The notes under the pieces are model-generated. The model worked only from the letters and a program-made list of their open reading frames with translations. It did not search any database and had not been told where the DNA came from. A DNA stretch of 64,000 nucleotides from Microglena sp. YARC (Eukaryota; Chlorophyta; Chlorophyceae; Chlamydomonadales; Chlamydomonadaceae), in contig CM039463.1 of the NCBI GenBank assembly GCA_022414725.1, forward strand, positions 76,322,617-76,386,616. Reading direction: 5' to 3'. A program made the position numbers and the translations under genes. Of this stretch, positions 51,885 to 62,949 are shown one piece after another (position 1 is the first letter of the stretch; every line of letters starts with the position of its first letter).

Positions 51885-54560
51885 CTAGGGGGGGCGGTAC
51901 CCCCCACGATAGCCGGTGGCGGAAGAAGGAGTGTGGGACGAGTGTGTAGCAGATTCCATGCGCCGGCGGGTACACACAATGGTACGTGCGCATCGGACGG
52001 CATGCAGGTGGAGGGAGTGGAGGAGGCGGGTGGTGTCAGTAGGATGGATACCGAGAGAAGAAAAAATGGGAATAAGGGAGGCGAAGAGGGTACCGAAGGA
52101 GCCGAGGATGATGGGGTCCGGGGAGATGACCCGCCAACCAGCAGCGAGAAGAGCCGAACGGAGGGTGGAATGCTGAGCGCGTTTAATGGCAAGGGTGGTA
52201 TGATAGTGGGCGTCCCAAGTGTATGTGAGTTCACAGAGATAGACAGTGTGGGCGGCCTGGAGGGTGGAAAGTTCTGACGGGGTGAGGGTGGCGTCGTGGG
52301 AGGGGGCGTCAAAGGGGGAGAGACCGGAAAGGAAGAGGATATCGGGGCGCAATTTGGCGACAGGGGTACAAGAGCAAGGGTGGAGGCATGCACAAGTGGG
52401 TGGGAGGTGTGGGAGGAGCCAAGGGGGTAGGCGGGTGTTGGAGACACCGAGTGGGAGGGCGTTTCTCGATGATGCGTCAACATAGAATGTGGAGCGGCCG
52501 AGGGAGCCAGCACATATGGCGTCATAGATTTGAAGGACAGCGGCGTTGTGTCGGGCAATATAGAGGGCAGCGAACTTCGGGTGGGAGCATGAGGCAAGAA
52601 GGTGGGCCGATGTGTCATGGGAGTGGCAAAAATGGCAAGATCCATCGAGGATGGGTGGGTTGCATTGAGTATAGGGTTCGGGGGGTATGCGTTTGTGAGG
52701 GACAGAGGCCGTCCAAAACATATTGAAACGGAATTTGAGGATTGTGCGGATGTGGGGGAAGGAGCAGGAGCGCCACATATGAGAGGAGTGTTCGGGAAGG
52801 ATCATGGCTGGTGGGGGTGGGAGAGGCTGTTGGGTCGGAGGAGTTGTAGGTGTGGGGGGGTGGGAGGGGTGGCTGGGGGTTGGGAGAGTGGTGGGTGAAG
52901 GGGGTACAGCGGAGAAGACACGAGCGACTGAGGGGCACGGGGAAGTTGGTAAGGTCATGTGTGTGCTATAGGTATTGAGAAAGGTTGTGAGGGAGTCCGT
53001 GATGTCGGAGAGAAGGCGGTAGGGCGGGTGTGGGTTGGAGGGCGTAGGTAGAGGTTGGAAGCATGGCCAGGCTGGGAGGCTGTGGAGGTGGCTCGGGTGA
53101 GAAATAGAGAAGTCGAAGGTACAAGAGGAGGGGTTATCGAGGCATAGCGGGCACCCTCGTCAGCAATGTCGTTGCCTAGGATGCCGGTGTGGGATCGCAC
53201 TTTGTAGAAAATCGTGGGGGTGGAGGAGTGAAGGCGGTCAAAGAGGAGTTGGCGGATGGAAATGAGGATGGGAAGATGTTTATGAAAGGGGATGGAGTTG
53301 GGAAGATAGACGATGCGGCGGATAAGGTGTAGACTGGAGAGGGAGTCTGTGTAGATGCGAACTGGGTCCAGAGGGTGGTGTGTGCTGGCGTGCTGGAGGG
53401 CGGCAAGAATGCCTGAGAGTTCTGCGCGTAGGATGGTGTTGATCTCGGCAGTACCACCAGGATGGATATGGTGGACTGAGGAAGAAGGTGAGTGGAGGAA
53501 AGCGGCACCAGTGTGTGTAGAGCCGTTATGATCGGGGACGGCAGAACCGTCCGTGTAGTAGGAGATGTGAGACGGTAGGTGAGAAGGGAGGTTGTTGGAG
53601 GGGAAAAGGTGAAGGCAAGAGGGAATCGCAGGGCAGAGGGTGGGGGAGTAAAGGGGTGGGGGGTGAGGACGAGGGTCCGGGAGTGAGCGGAATTTTGTTG
53701 GGGGCCCCAGGTTGGGCATTTGGAGGAAGGGTGGGGAGGGGGAGATGGTGGGAGGAAAGGTGGGGGTAAGGGAAGGATGTGTCGGTTGGAAGGGAGGAGG
53801 GATAGAGCAGAGAGGCCCGAATGGTTACCGATGCAAACAAGGTGAATGCGTGAGCGATTTAGGAGGGAAGGGGAGTCATAAGGGAGGGCAGGGTGCATGG
53901 AGCAGGGGGGTTGAAAGTGGAAGGAATTACGTGGGAAGGTGCTGAGGATACGGACGGAGGGGTGAGAGAGCCAATATGAGAGAGGAGAGGTAGGCCAAGA
54001 AGGGAGTAGGAGGAAGGTACAAGTGGGGATGTTGTCTGTGAGGGCAGAAGAGATGGCCCACCGGATGGAGCGGAGGAGAGTTGTTGAGTCGTGTGGGGGG
54101 TGCGCATACGAAAAGCCGGTCCACTGCGTGGAAAAACTGTCGTAGAGAGCACCGTAGAGACTATCGAGACGTGCATTGGAGTAGTAAGGGATGGGGAAGA
54201 GGGGCAGGTGAGGGGGAGGAGAAACGGTGGACATGGAGTAGGAAATGGCGAGGAAGGGAGTGAGGAGGGCGGGAGGGAGGGCGAGGTGTTCGGAGAGGGC
54301 GGGGGAGGGAGGGGAGGTTGGTGAGGGGGAGTAGGGGTGGGGGGTAGCGAAGGAGGAGGTTGACGAGATCTTCCTCGAAAGATCCCGAGGACAAAATACC
54401 ATAGTTTAAGGGATGGGTTATGCGGTGGGTGTGGTAGACGGTATGGAGCCAGTCAAGGCGGGATGTGGAAATGGAGCCGAGGTAGGATCCGTTAGGGCGA
54501 TATATGAAGGCGCGGTTGGTATGGAGGGGCGGGAGGGGTGTAGGGTACTTGGCGGGGGAG
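51885..54560 (-). mobile_element. Second Dualen-like retrotransposon, 5'-truncated and frameshifted
   Basis: Minus strand, three successive frames: PCIF1-like part with ERLDWLH-like SRLDWLHTVYHTHRI (54440-54500) and PTCTFLLLPSW (about 54015); RNase H with YYTDGSAVPD, RAELSGILAAL, IYTDSLSSLHLIRR and VRSHTGILGNDIADEGA (53640-53140); zinc knuckle CHFCHSHDTSAHLLASC (about 52640-52590); and RLE-like LRPDILFLSG with VYLCELTYTWDAH and a RAQHSTLRSALLAAGW helix. APE, RT and protease are absent, as expected for 5' truncation. Strongly C-rich on the coding strand and different in codon use from the element at 31690, so a separate subfamily. Confidence 0.78.
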
Positions 54561-54574
54561 GGGTGTGGGGTACT

Positions 54575-54662
54575 TGGCGGAGTGTGTTGGCAACGGAACG
54601 AAAGATGGCAACGACCGAAGCTAGTTAGTTACGCGACCGTTGGCTGACGTGTCAGGCTTCAA
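54575..54662 (+). promoter_or_regulatory. ~130-bp element, partial copy, upstream of the ARM gene
   Basis: GGAGTGTGTTGGCAACGGAA through GGCTGACGTGTCAGGCTTC, ending 113 bases before the ARM-protein ATG. An inverted CCAAT word lies at 54710. Called a candidate promoter region by position only; the same sequence exists as a dispersed repeat. Confidence 0.4.
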
Positions 54663-54775
54663 ATTTTACGTTACGTTTCGAATAATATTCTTGGACCGAT
54701 GCCGATGGTGGATTGGTGCAATGAGCATAGCGAAATAGGCTTCACCATAAACCGCGCGCGCCTGTGCTGCCCGCT

Positions 54776-57700
54776 ATGAAACAGCTATCTCTGTCGAACA
54801 TCTTCAAGCCAGTCGCGACCACAACCACCAAGAATCCTGTCCAAAATTCTCTATCGAATGTAGAGAATACGGGCGGTGCGCCACCAGACGCAGATACTAC
54901 CCAGCCCATCCAGCCCGCAGGTGATGGTGACTCTGTGGAAACAGACCAAAGGAGGTTCGAGGCCGATAGGTGAGCACACCGATGAATCGTGTCGATGGCC
55001 GAGGAGACGAAAACCAAATAAGAAATCGAATGAACACGAATGAACGGCAGGAAAATCAGGTCTAACTATCAGCAGTTCCGATCGTCCACCTCAGATGATC
55101 TGACAACTGCACATTTACCAGATCCACTGCTCTGATGTCTTCATGGATCCCCTGCTTTCCTTGCTTGCTTGACTCATATACAACCCACCCCCCACTTTAT
55201 CTCTGCATGTAGGTCAGCGGCACTTGGTTCGACAAGGTTGGCTGAGGCTTCTCATTCAGTATCCACCAGGGGATCACAGAATTTAGCACATGCAGGCAGC
55301 CAGGGTTTAACTGTAGCTATGTCAGCAGATGAGGACGTGTACAATCGACCAGGCGACTATGAATGCTTGTTGGAACCTGCAGTAGTTGCTCTTAAAAATG
55401 CTGTTGCCAACAGGCCTGCCAACCAGGGCAAGGTGCCATCTGCAGATGCCATCCCTCCCTTGGTGGCGCTGTTGTCAGCCAGTACTCCAGCACGTGAACA
55501 AGAGCAGGCAGCACAATCTCTTGCAGATCTAGTTGCTGACAACCCTAAAAACCAGGACACAGTGGCATCTGCCGGCGCCATCCCCCCTTTGGTTGCTTTG
55601 TTGTCGGCCAGCACTCCAGCGCATGTTCAGCAGCAGGCAGCAAGCGCTCTTGGCTATCTAGTTTGCGACAACCCTGGCAACCAGGGCATTGCTGCATCTG
55701 CCGGTGCCATTCCATTGTTGGTGGCATTGTTGTCAGCTGGCACTTCAGCGGATGTGCAGGCCAAGGCAGCATGCACTCTTAGCGATCTAGTCCTTGAAAA
55801 CCCTGACAACCAGGGCACTGCGACATCTGCCGGTGCCATTCCATTGTTGGTGGCATTGTTGTCGGCTGGCACTTCAGTGGATGTGCAGGAAGAAGCAGCA
55901 AGCGCTCTTGGCTATCTAGTTCTCAAAAACCCTGCCAACCGGGGCATTGCAGCATCTGCCGGCGCCATTCCATTGTTGGTGGCATTGTTGTCGGCCAGCA
56001 CTTCAGCAGATGTGCAGGGAGAAGCAGCAAGCACTCTTTGCTATATAGTTTGCAATAACCCTGGCAATCAGGGCATTGCAGCATCTGCTGGTGCCATCCC
56101 TGTTTTGGTGGCATTATTGTCAGTTGGCACTTCAGTGGATATGCAGTGCAAAGCAGCATGTGCTCTTGGCGAACTAGTCCTCGACAACCCTGGCAACCAG
56201 AGCATTGCGGTATCTGCCGGTGCCATTGCATTGTTGGCGGAATTATTGTCAGCTTGCACTTCAGCGGATGGGCAGGAAGAAGCAGCAAACGCTCTTGGCT
56301 ATCTAGTGCGCAACAACCCTGACAACCAGGGCATTGCGACATCTGCCGGCGCCATTCCATTGTTGGTTGCATTATTATCAGCTGGCACTTCAGCAGATGT
56401 GCAGGGAAAAGCTGCAAGCACTATTGGCGATCTAGTCCTCGGGAACCCTGACAACCAGTGCATTGCGGCATCTGCGGGTGCCATTCCATTGTTGGTGGCA
56501 TTGTTGGTGGCAAGCACTTCAGTGGATGTGCAGGAAGCAGCAGCAAGTGTTCTTGGTTTTCTAGTTTTCTACAACCCTGGCAACCAGGGCATTGCGGCAT
56601 CTGCAGGTGCCATCCCTGTCTTGGTGGCATTATTGTCAGTTGGCACTTCATCAGATGTTCAGTGCAAAGCAGCAATCGCTCTTGGCGATCTAGTCCTCAA
56701 CAACCCTGACAACCAGGGCATTGCGACATCTGCCGGTGCCATTCCATTGTTGGTGGCATTGTTGGTGGCAAGCACTTCAGCGGATGTGCAAGAAGAAGCA
56801 GCAAGCGCTATTGACTATTTAGTGCGCGACAACCCTGACAACCAGGGCATTGCGGCATCTGCCGGCGCCATTCAATTGTTGGTGGCATTATTGTCAGCTG
56901 GCACTTCAGCGAATGTGCAGGAAGATGCAGCGAGCGCTCTTGGCCATTTAGTGCGCAACAACCCTGGCAACCAGGGCATTGCGGCATCTACTGGTGCTGT
57001 CCCTGTCTTAGTGGCATTATTGTCAGTTGGCACTTCATCAGATGTGCAGTGCAAAGCAGCTTGTGCCCTTGGCTATCTAGTTCTCGGGAACCCTGACAAC
57101 CAGGGCCTTGCGGTATCTGCTGGTGCCATTCCATTGTTGGTGGCATTGTTGTCGGCCGGCACTTCAGCGGATGTGCAGGGAGAAGCAGCAAGCGCTCTTG
57201 GCTATCTAGTGCTCGACAACCCTGGCAACCAGGGCATTGCAGCATCTGCAGCCGCCATCCCCCCCCTGGTTGCATTGTTGTTGGCCAGCACTTCAGCATA
57301 TGTTCAGGATGCAGCAGCATGCGCTCTTGGCTCTCTAGTTCGCAAGAACCCTGCCAACCAAGGCATTGCGGCATTTGCTGGTGCCATCCCTGTCTTGGTG
57401 GCGCTGTTGTCAGCCAGCACTCCATGGCACGTCCAGCAGGAGGCAGCAAGCGCTCTTATGTATCTCGTTCGCGGCAACCCCACCAATCAGGACAAAGTGG
57501 CATCTGCTGGTGCCATTCCCCCCCTGGTGACCTTGTTGTCAGCCAGCACTCCAGCGTATCTGCAGGAACAGGCAGTATTTGCTCTTGCTGCTCTAGTTGT
57601 CAACAATCGTGACAATCAGGTCAAGGTGGCATCTGCCGGCGCAATCCCCCCCATGGTGGCGTTGTTGTCCGCCGAAACCTCACCCCTGATGGAGGTTGTG

Positions 57701-58291
57701 GAATGTCTTATGGAGCTGTCAGCCTGCAGTACTCGCAACAGGAAAATTGTTGCTGCTGCCGGTGCCATCACTCCCTTGGTGGGAGTGATGACTGATCCTT
57801 GGACGCCAGCTCTTGTATTTTCGACCGCGTCATCAATTATCACGGCAAAGTTGTCTGATCCTCATGTTTGCGTAATATTCACATCTGCAACTCCCTTTCT
57901 CCCCTTGATTACATTTTTGGAAGTCAATCCTCCGGATCATGCGCTGGTTGGGACGGCAAATGTGTTAAGCCATCTTGCTTGTAGTGGTCCTTGCATCAGG
58001 AGAGAGCTGGCTGCGGCTGGTATCATTCCTCCTCTTATGGCAGTCCGGGCTGCTAAAAGCTATCCTCCAAAAGTGCAGGATCAGCTAGACAGACTACTTG
58101 CGTCGTTGCGGGACGTGTGCTCGTGCCGGTATTGTGTGTCCAATAGTAAGCGTATGAATGCACAGACTTCACATGAGGGCAGTTCAACATCTGTGCTAGG
58201 GCATGCTGGGATCACCACCTCAGTTGCGGAGCCTGTGGACTCAGGCAAGATTATGCAGGTTAGAGATGATGGTGTGTCGATGGCATGGTGA
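54776..58291 (+). CDS. Armadillo-repeat protein, ~1090 residues
   Basis: Two exons, 54776-54969 and 55213-58291, join in phase (AG + G makes Arg: FEADR/SAALGS). Exon 1 gives MKQLSLSNIFKP, resembling a PIP-box-like or NIFKP start, and an acidic Gln/Thr-rich linker. Exon 2 has a short variable part, then about 21 tandem units of ~42 residues with consensus GIAASAGAIPLLVALLSAG plus TSADVQEEAASALGYLV and NPDNQ, the three-helix ARM pattern; the last three units are diverged. A Cys/Ser-rich tail of ~70 residues ends in VSMAW. A superhelical protein-binding scaffold is expected; the partner is unknown. Units are very alike at DNA level, which suggests recent expansion. Confidence 0.88.
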
Positions 58292-58299
58292 TGCATTGT

Positions 58300-59127
58300 T
58301 TGGGTGGGGAGAAGGGTGGTGAGAGCTGGCGTGAAAATTGTTATGGTAATCGTGGGGGTATGACAACAATGATGGTGGTGATGGTGGTGGTGTCTTCAGA
58401 AGTCCCTATGGTGCCGAAAATTAAGTTACCTATCAAGTTTTACCTTATCATTGGCCTTCCACACCGGGGTATTTAGGGAGTTCAGGTTCCAAACCTACTG
58501 CTCTACTCATTATCTTTGTCCAATACCCGAGCCAGGTCCAGTATATGAGTTTTTATTTTTGATCTGCACCAGGGGGCTTTGGCCATTTTTAGCTTAGCCG
58601 CTTTCCGGTCCGCGCGAGCTGGCGGAATTGGGGGCATGGTGTACTAAAGGGAATTTGTGGCATGCCCCAAACACCCATGTTACTTCACTAGCACGATGGA
58701 AAAAGATCACCAACTGGTTTGCATCTGCCTTTTCAATGATTCTTAAAATATGATAGACCATGCATAAAACAGATCAACACATGTGCACTCATACTGAAAA
58801 GTACCTGTGTGGTTTAAACATGGTTCTGGCCTAATTTGTTTTTTATAAGAATTTGAAGATTTTACAACAAGTCTAGTGATAGTGATAATGATCATAATGG
58901 TGGTGGCAATGTCAACAGAAATGCTGGTTTGTGTGTGGGGGTGGGTGGGTGGGTGGGTGTGGGTGTGTGTGTGTGGGGGGGGGGGTAGCATTGTGGACCT
59001 GGGTATTTTTGAAGTGTTCAAAGTATAAGGGGGGCCTAGCATGACGTACTCCTGCATCTGGCACTGGTTGGTGCAGCCCCCTCTTCAAGGGGACGGGAGA
59101 CCCCAGGGTGACCCATTTGTGCGTTTA
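58300..59127. other. Intergenic, no supported gene
   Basis: Contains GATGGTGGTG repeats just behind the ARM gene and a GGGTGGGTGGGT/(GT)n tract at 58930-58987. Nothing else stands out. Confidence 0.6.
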
Positions 59128-59262
59128 TCTGACCGAGACGAAGCCTGAAACGTCAGCCTACAGTCTTGTAACTAACCCCGCTTCCGTTGCCACCTGTCCC
59201 TCCGTCGCGAACACTCTCGGCTATTTTTTAGCGTCACATGCGACGCTGCATAGAACTGGTCT
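59128..59262 (-). promoter_or_regulatory. ~130-bp element upstream of the RING gene
   Basis: The reverse complement matches 24284-24415 along its length (TATGCAGCGTCGCATGTGAC ... GGCTGACGTTTCAGGCTTCG). It ends 66 bases before the RING-protein ATG and is inverted relative to the gene, as it is at PP2C. Regulatory role inferred from position only. Confidence 0.4.
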
Positions 59263-59327
59263 TGTTGTTTTTATCACAAGCAAAGTATTACTCTGGTTAG
59301 GCGTAAAATAGGGCTGATAAAAAAAGA

Positions 59328-60839
59328 ATGTACACAAACGCATACAGAAGGAAGAAGGAAATGAAGAAATCATCCACTCATGCTTTCACCCCAGGAATTG
59401 TTGGAAGAAGAGGAGAAGGAGAAAGCTGTGAAAAAGGCCAGGCTGTAGCCAAGAAGGAGAAGAAGCAGAGGCAGAAGGGGAAGAAAAAGGGCAAAGATGG
59501 GGAGAGGAGCAAAGAAGTGCAGGCGACAGCTGATCAGGTGTCGGAGGGTGTGGACAAGGATGTAGATAAGCATCTGATGCAGCAGCAACCTGCAGGGGAG
59601 GGTGGTGCAAGGAGTAGTGGTGGCATGGAGCCAAGTGGGAATGACACAGTTGCTCTGGCAGGAGGTGGGGAATGTTTTCTCGCTCCCTGTCCCCCCAGGT
59701 CCAAAGGATCCTCTGCTCCTGGTTCTCCTGGTATTGCACAAGGCTCTGTCGCTGCTACTCTGCATGCTGCTGCGGTGGGCACTGCAGGTATCTCTGCTGC
59801 TGGTGCTACCATCCCTGCTGCTTCCTCTACTGCTGCTGCTGCTGCTGCTGCCTGTGGTGCTGAGCTGGAAGCGCCTGTTGTTGATGTTGCTGCTAGTGCT
59901 GCGGCAGCCACAGTAGCTTATGTTGGTGCACCAAGCCCCCCTTCAAACCAGCAGCAGCGGCAGCAACAGCACACCATTCTACAGGTCATCATGTCCCGTA
60001 CAATTCCAAACCGTGAACAGCCTCGGCGCATTGCTCAGCCTCAGGTGGTTCAGCCTCAGCACATTGTGCAGCCTCACATTGTACAACATGGCACCCCCTC
60101 AACCCCTCTGGGGGGGGACATTGCCCTCACCTTGGGTGGTGCAGCCCAGACATCTACCTCGGCCCTACCTGCTTACCTCCCTACACTGCAATCCCCAGCT
60201 GCCCCTGTCGGAGCATACAACCCCTTGAGGCGACAGCCTCCCTTCACCTCAGCAGCCACGTCCTCTACTGTACCACACAACACTGCCATACCCCCCTACA
60301 ACGCTGCAGTCACCTCCATAGAGCCCCCCAAAACTAACCCTGTGCGACGTGCCGCGTATCCACCTCCTCCACTTGCTGCACATGGTGCCCGGCCTGTGGT
60401 GGCAGGCCACACCAGTGCCACGCAGCCTGCAATGTACTCATCTCACATTCAGCGGGTGGGACATGCTGCTCTGGCCTCTGTCGGTCTTGTATCCACGCCT
60501 ATTCCCTCTGCCGTATCGTCTACCCTCCCTGGGACCCCCTTACAGCAGGGCCCCTTGGACCCCCTTACAGTAGGGCCGCTGGGACCCCCTTACAGCAGGG
60601 CCCCTGGGACCCCCTCACAGCAGGGACGGGGTGCTGTTGGTGCACTGGCTGCAGGTGCACAGGATGATTATGATGATGAGCTGCTGTGTGTTGTGTGTAT
60701 GGAGAGGGAGCGTAATGTGTTCATGCAGCCGTGTGGCCATGTCATCCTGTGCTCCCGCTGCTGTGATGGGGTGTTGGCAAAGTCATCCCTATGCCCCATT
60801 TGTCGCACACAGGTGTTGGAGCATGTGATACTGGAGTAG
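59328..60839 (+). CDS. RING-HC finger protein, 503 residues
   Basis: Probable E3 ubiquitin ligase. The N-terminus (1-75) is Lys/Arg/Glu-rich (KKEKKQRQKGKKKGKDGERS, a possible nuclear signal); residues 80-440 are Ala, Pro, Gln and Ser-rich and low complexity; residues 454-493 form a C3HC4 RING: CVVC, CGH, CSRC and CPICRTQ, most like the C-terminal RING of MGRN1/LRSAM/IAP-type proteins. The RING is the last ~50 residues, ending VLEHVILE. A 24-bp tandem (GGGACCCCCTTACAGCAGGG) at 60530-60625 encodes a PLGPPYSRAPGTP repeat. The first ATG in the open frame is used; upstream exons cannot be excluded. Confidence 0.82.
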   Translation: MYTNAYRRKKEMKKSSTHAFTPGIVGRRGEGESCEKGQAVAKKEKKQRQKGKKKGKDGERSKEVQATADQVSEGVDKDVDKHLMQQQPAGEGGARSSGGMEPSGNDTVALAGGGECFLAPCPPRSKGSSAPGSPGIAQGSVAATLHAAAVGTAGISAAGATIPAASSTAAAAAAACGAELEAPVVDVAASAAAATVAYVGAPSPPSNQQQRQQQHTILQVIMSRTIPNREQPRRIAQPQVVQPQHIVQPHIVQHGTPSTPLGGDIALTLGGAAQTSTSALPAYLPTLQSPAAPVGAYNPLRRQPPFTSAATSSTVPHNTAIPPYNAAVTSIEPPKTNPVRRAAYPPPPLAAHGARPVVAGHTSATQPAMYSSHIQRVGHAALASVGLVSTPIPSAVSSTLPGTPLQQGPLDPLTVGPLGPPYSRAPGTPSQQGRGAVGALAAGAQDDYDDELLCVVCMERERNVFMQPCGHVILCSRCCDGVLAKSSLCPICRTQVLEHVILE

Positions 60840-60939
60840 TGAGGAGAGAGTGAGGCTACCGTGCATGTCACCCTAGCTACATGATGCACGGGTGGTAACA
60901 TATATGTTTGTTGTGAGCTGTGTCGTTCCTACACGGTAA

Positions 60940-60985
60940 GGCAAGTCTCTTTAGCCTATTTGGCCTACCCCTGGACTGTGACACA
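60940..60985 (+). terminator. Candidate RING-gene 3' end element
   Basis: AAGTCTCTTTAGCCTATTTG, then GCCTACCCCTGGACTGTGAC, about 100 bases behind the stop. It matches the PP2C 3' block at 19918-19956 in the same orientation relative to the gene, but the signal word is TGTGA instead of TGTAA. Function inferred. Confidence 0.4.
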
Positions 60986-61312
60986 CATACCGGTACGTAC
61001 AAATGAGCTGTGCATCGCTCTTGCTATGGTTTTGAAAAAGGATTCAAATCTAGATCTGGGTAGGGATATGATGATGATGATGATGATGATTACATTTTCC
61101 TGGTGCCCTACTGGACTCCAAATGTGCCCTCGGCTTGACGGAGTCAAGGGGGACTTATGAACATCATGCACAAAGAAGAAAAGAAAATATGGTTTTTGAA
61201 ACTATGTCTACTGTTTGAAACTATGTCTACTGTTTGAAACTATGTCTACTTAAGCACAAGATGAAAATGGATTATGACAGAAGGGTTCGGTGTATTTCCA
61301 GACCCAATAGAA

Positions 61313-61730
61313 TATGCAGTCCACAGCTTTTCTTTACAGCTACAAGCAGCAGCTTCTAGGCAACTTTCTGAGCCAGCCACTGGGCCCCATGATTTGCATA
61401 GTATTGAAAAGCTGATTCTGTCAGCTTCCATATCCACTACATAGTTTTTCTTTCCAGCTACCGGCAACAGCTTCTAGGCAGCTCCCCTGGCATGCTACCC
61501 AGCCAAACAGATAGCAAAGTAGTGCAGCTGGAAGCTGACACCACCGTATTTCCAGCACAGCTGAAATCTTAGGGCTTGGCCCAGTGTCTGGCTCAGGGAG
61601 CTGTTTAGTAGCTGGGGCTCAGGGCTGAAAAAGAAAGCAATGATCCACTATGCTACCATTGGTTCAGCTAGGTAGCGAGCCAGGGGAGCTGCCTAAAAGC
61701 TGCTGCTGGTAGCTGAAAGTAAAACTGTGA
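61313..61730. mobile_element. AGCTTC-family MITEs, overlapping or nested
   Basis: Ends CAGCAGCTTCTAGGCAACTT (61347), CAACAGCTTCTAGGCAGCTC (61466) and the inverted GGAGCTGCCTAAAAGCTGCT (61685) frame two nested units, with internal GCAGCTGGAAGCTGA and CAGCTGAAATCTTAGGGC. Confidence 0.65.
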
Positions 61731-61903
61731 TGTAGTTGAACTGTGTTGGTTGATAGTAAGAGAGGTGAAACGGTGATGAGGTATGGTAAATCATGGAATT
61801 ACCTGGTATCCAAAATACTGACATTGAAGTGTTGGCAGGTATAGAAGTATGACCAGGGTTGTTCGAAGCCCTCCAGAGTTTCCGTTGGACAAGCTCGTCC
61901 CCC

Positions 61904-61904
<1 letters not shown>

Positions 61905-61956
<52 letters not shown>
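61905..61956. repeat. C homopolymer, ~50 bases
   Basis: A nearly pure C run followed by A9. The flanking minus-strand poly-Gly frames are artefacts. Its length is probably unreliable. Confidence 0.95.
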
Positions 61957-61957
<1 letters not shown>

Positions 61958-62159
61958 TCCCAAAAAAAAAATGTGTGTGTAAACACGCACGTCCTTGTCA
62001 AAATCTGACAAGAATCTGGCAAAATGTCAAAATGGGGGGTGAGTGCATGTTGTTCAGGAGGACCCCCAGCTCTGCGTCCTGACAACGGGCCCTCAGCCCA
62101 GCTAACGCCAACATTTAGACGTCCAGAACAACGCCAACATTGAGGCGTCCTGAACAACC

Positions 62160-62343
62160 CTGGTACCGACCCTCGACCAAATCTTGAAATTGGCTCTATG
62201 GCTACAGCATTGGAGGCAGCTTGCCGGTTTGGCAACTTAATATTAAACTTGAACTTGCTTCTATACTTCCATGCCTCCAGTTTGTAAGGCTGCTTGCCGT
62301 CTTCCACGGGAAAGAAAACATACAGTCCAAGAGGAATATACAT
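62160..62343 (-). CDS. Possible exon or gene fragment with PVEDGKQP motif
   Basis: Minus strand reads MYIPLGLYVFFPVEDGKQPY, then KLEAWKYRSKFKFNIKLPNR. Degenerate relatives (KDGDQP...KLKFK, AEDGEQP, AEDGERS) occur at 12130-12240, 12640-12700 and 12775-12850. The reading frame past about 62160 runs into the C tract, so the gene model is incomplete. I do not recognise the family. Confidence 0.3.
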
Positions 62344-62493
62344 AAATGAACGCCTTCAAAACAACCAAAGCATACGAGACTATGTGAGCATTCCCAATAA
62401 GAAGGTATCAGAGCATGCAAAATGCATACGGCTCTGTACTTGCGTACACGCAAAGAATGCACATAGCTGAAGGTTAAAGCTGCCACAGGGCTG

Positions 62494-62688
62494 CAGGGTA
62501 CTACAAAGCGCGCGTGGCAGCACGGTGCCGCGCTGCCTTTTACAACCCCTCTGCGCGTTTCCCGCGGTTTTTTCAACTCCCTGTGGGCGCAGCGCGCAGT
62601 TTTTGCGCTTTTTGCACTAAAAAGCACTGACCAATTTGACGTTGGTGCGCTTTAAGCGCTGACCAATTTGGCAAGAAGTAGTACCCTG
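62494..62688. mobile_element. hAT-type MITE, CAGGGTACT family, copy 4
   Basis: 195 bp, ends CAGGGTACTACAAAGCGCGC and AAGAAGTAGTACCCTG, with a perfect 8-bp target duplication CAGGGCTG (62486-62493 and 62689-62696). Confidence 0.92.
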
Positions 62689-62756
62689 CAGGGCTGTGCC
62701 GAATCAACAGCATTGACGTGTACAGTACATGCAGCATTAAATGTGAGTGCGTGCAC

Positions 62757-62938
62757 CAGGGTACTTCCATTGACCTAATTGGCCAGCGCTTTAGCGCACT
62801 TGAAAAACAAACTGCGCTTTGAAGTGCAAAAAGCGCAAAAAATGCTTGCTGCGCCCACAGGGGGTTGCAAAAAACTGCGCGAAACGCTGTGGGGCTCAAA
62901 AAGGCAGCGTGCAAAAGCGCGCGCTTGGAAGTACCCTG
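62757..62938. mobile_element. hAT-type MITE, CAGGGTACT family, copy 5
   Basis: 182 bp, ends CAGGGTACTTCCATTGACC and GCTTGGAAGTACCCTG. Flanks GCGTGCAC and ACGTGCAC agree at 7 of 8 positions. Only ~70 bases separate it from copy 4. Confidence 0.88.
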
Positions 62939-62949
62939 ACGTGCACCTT

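Noticed and set aside
51708..52277. 189-residue plus-strand frame and other Gly/Arg-rich frames at 52246-54324
   Set aside because: Antisense shadows of the C-rich Dualen-like element on the minus strand.
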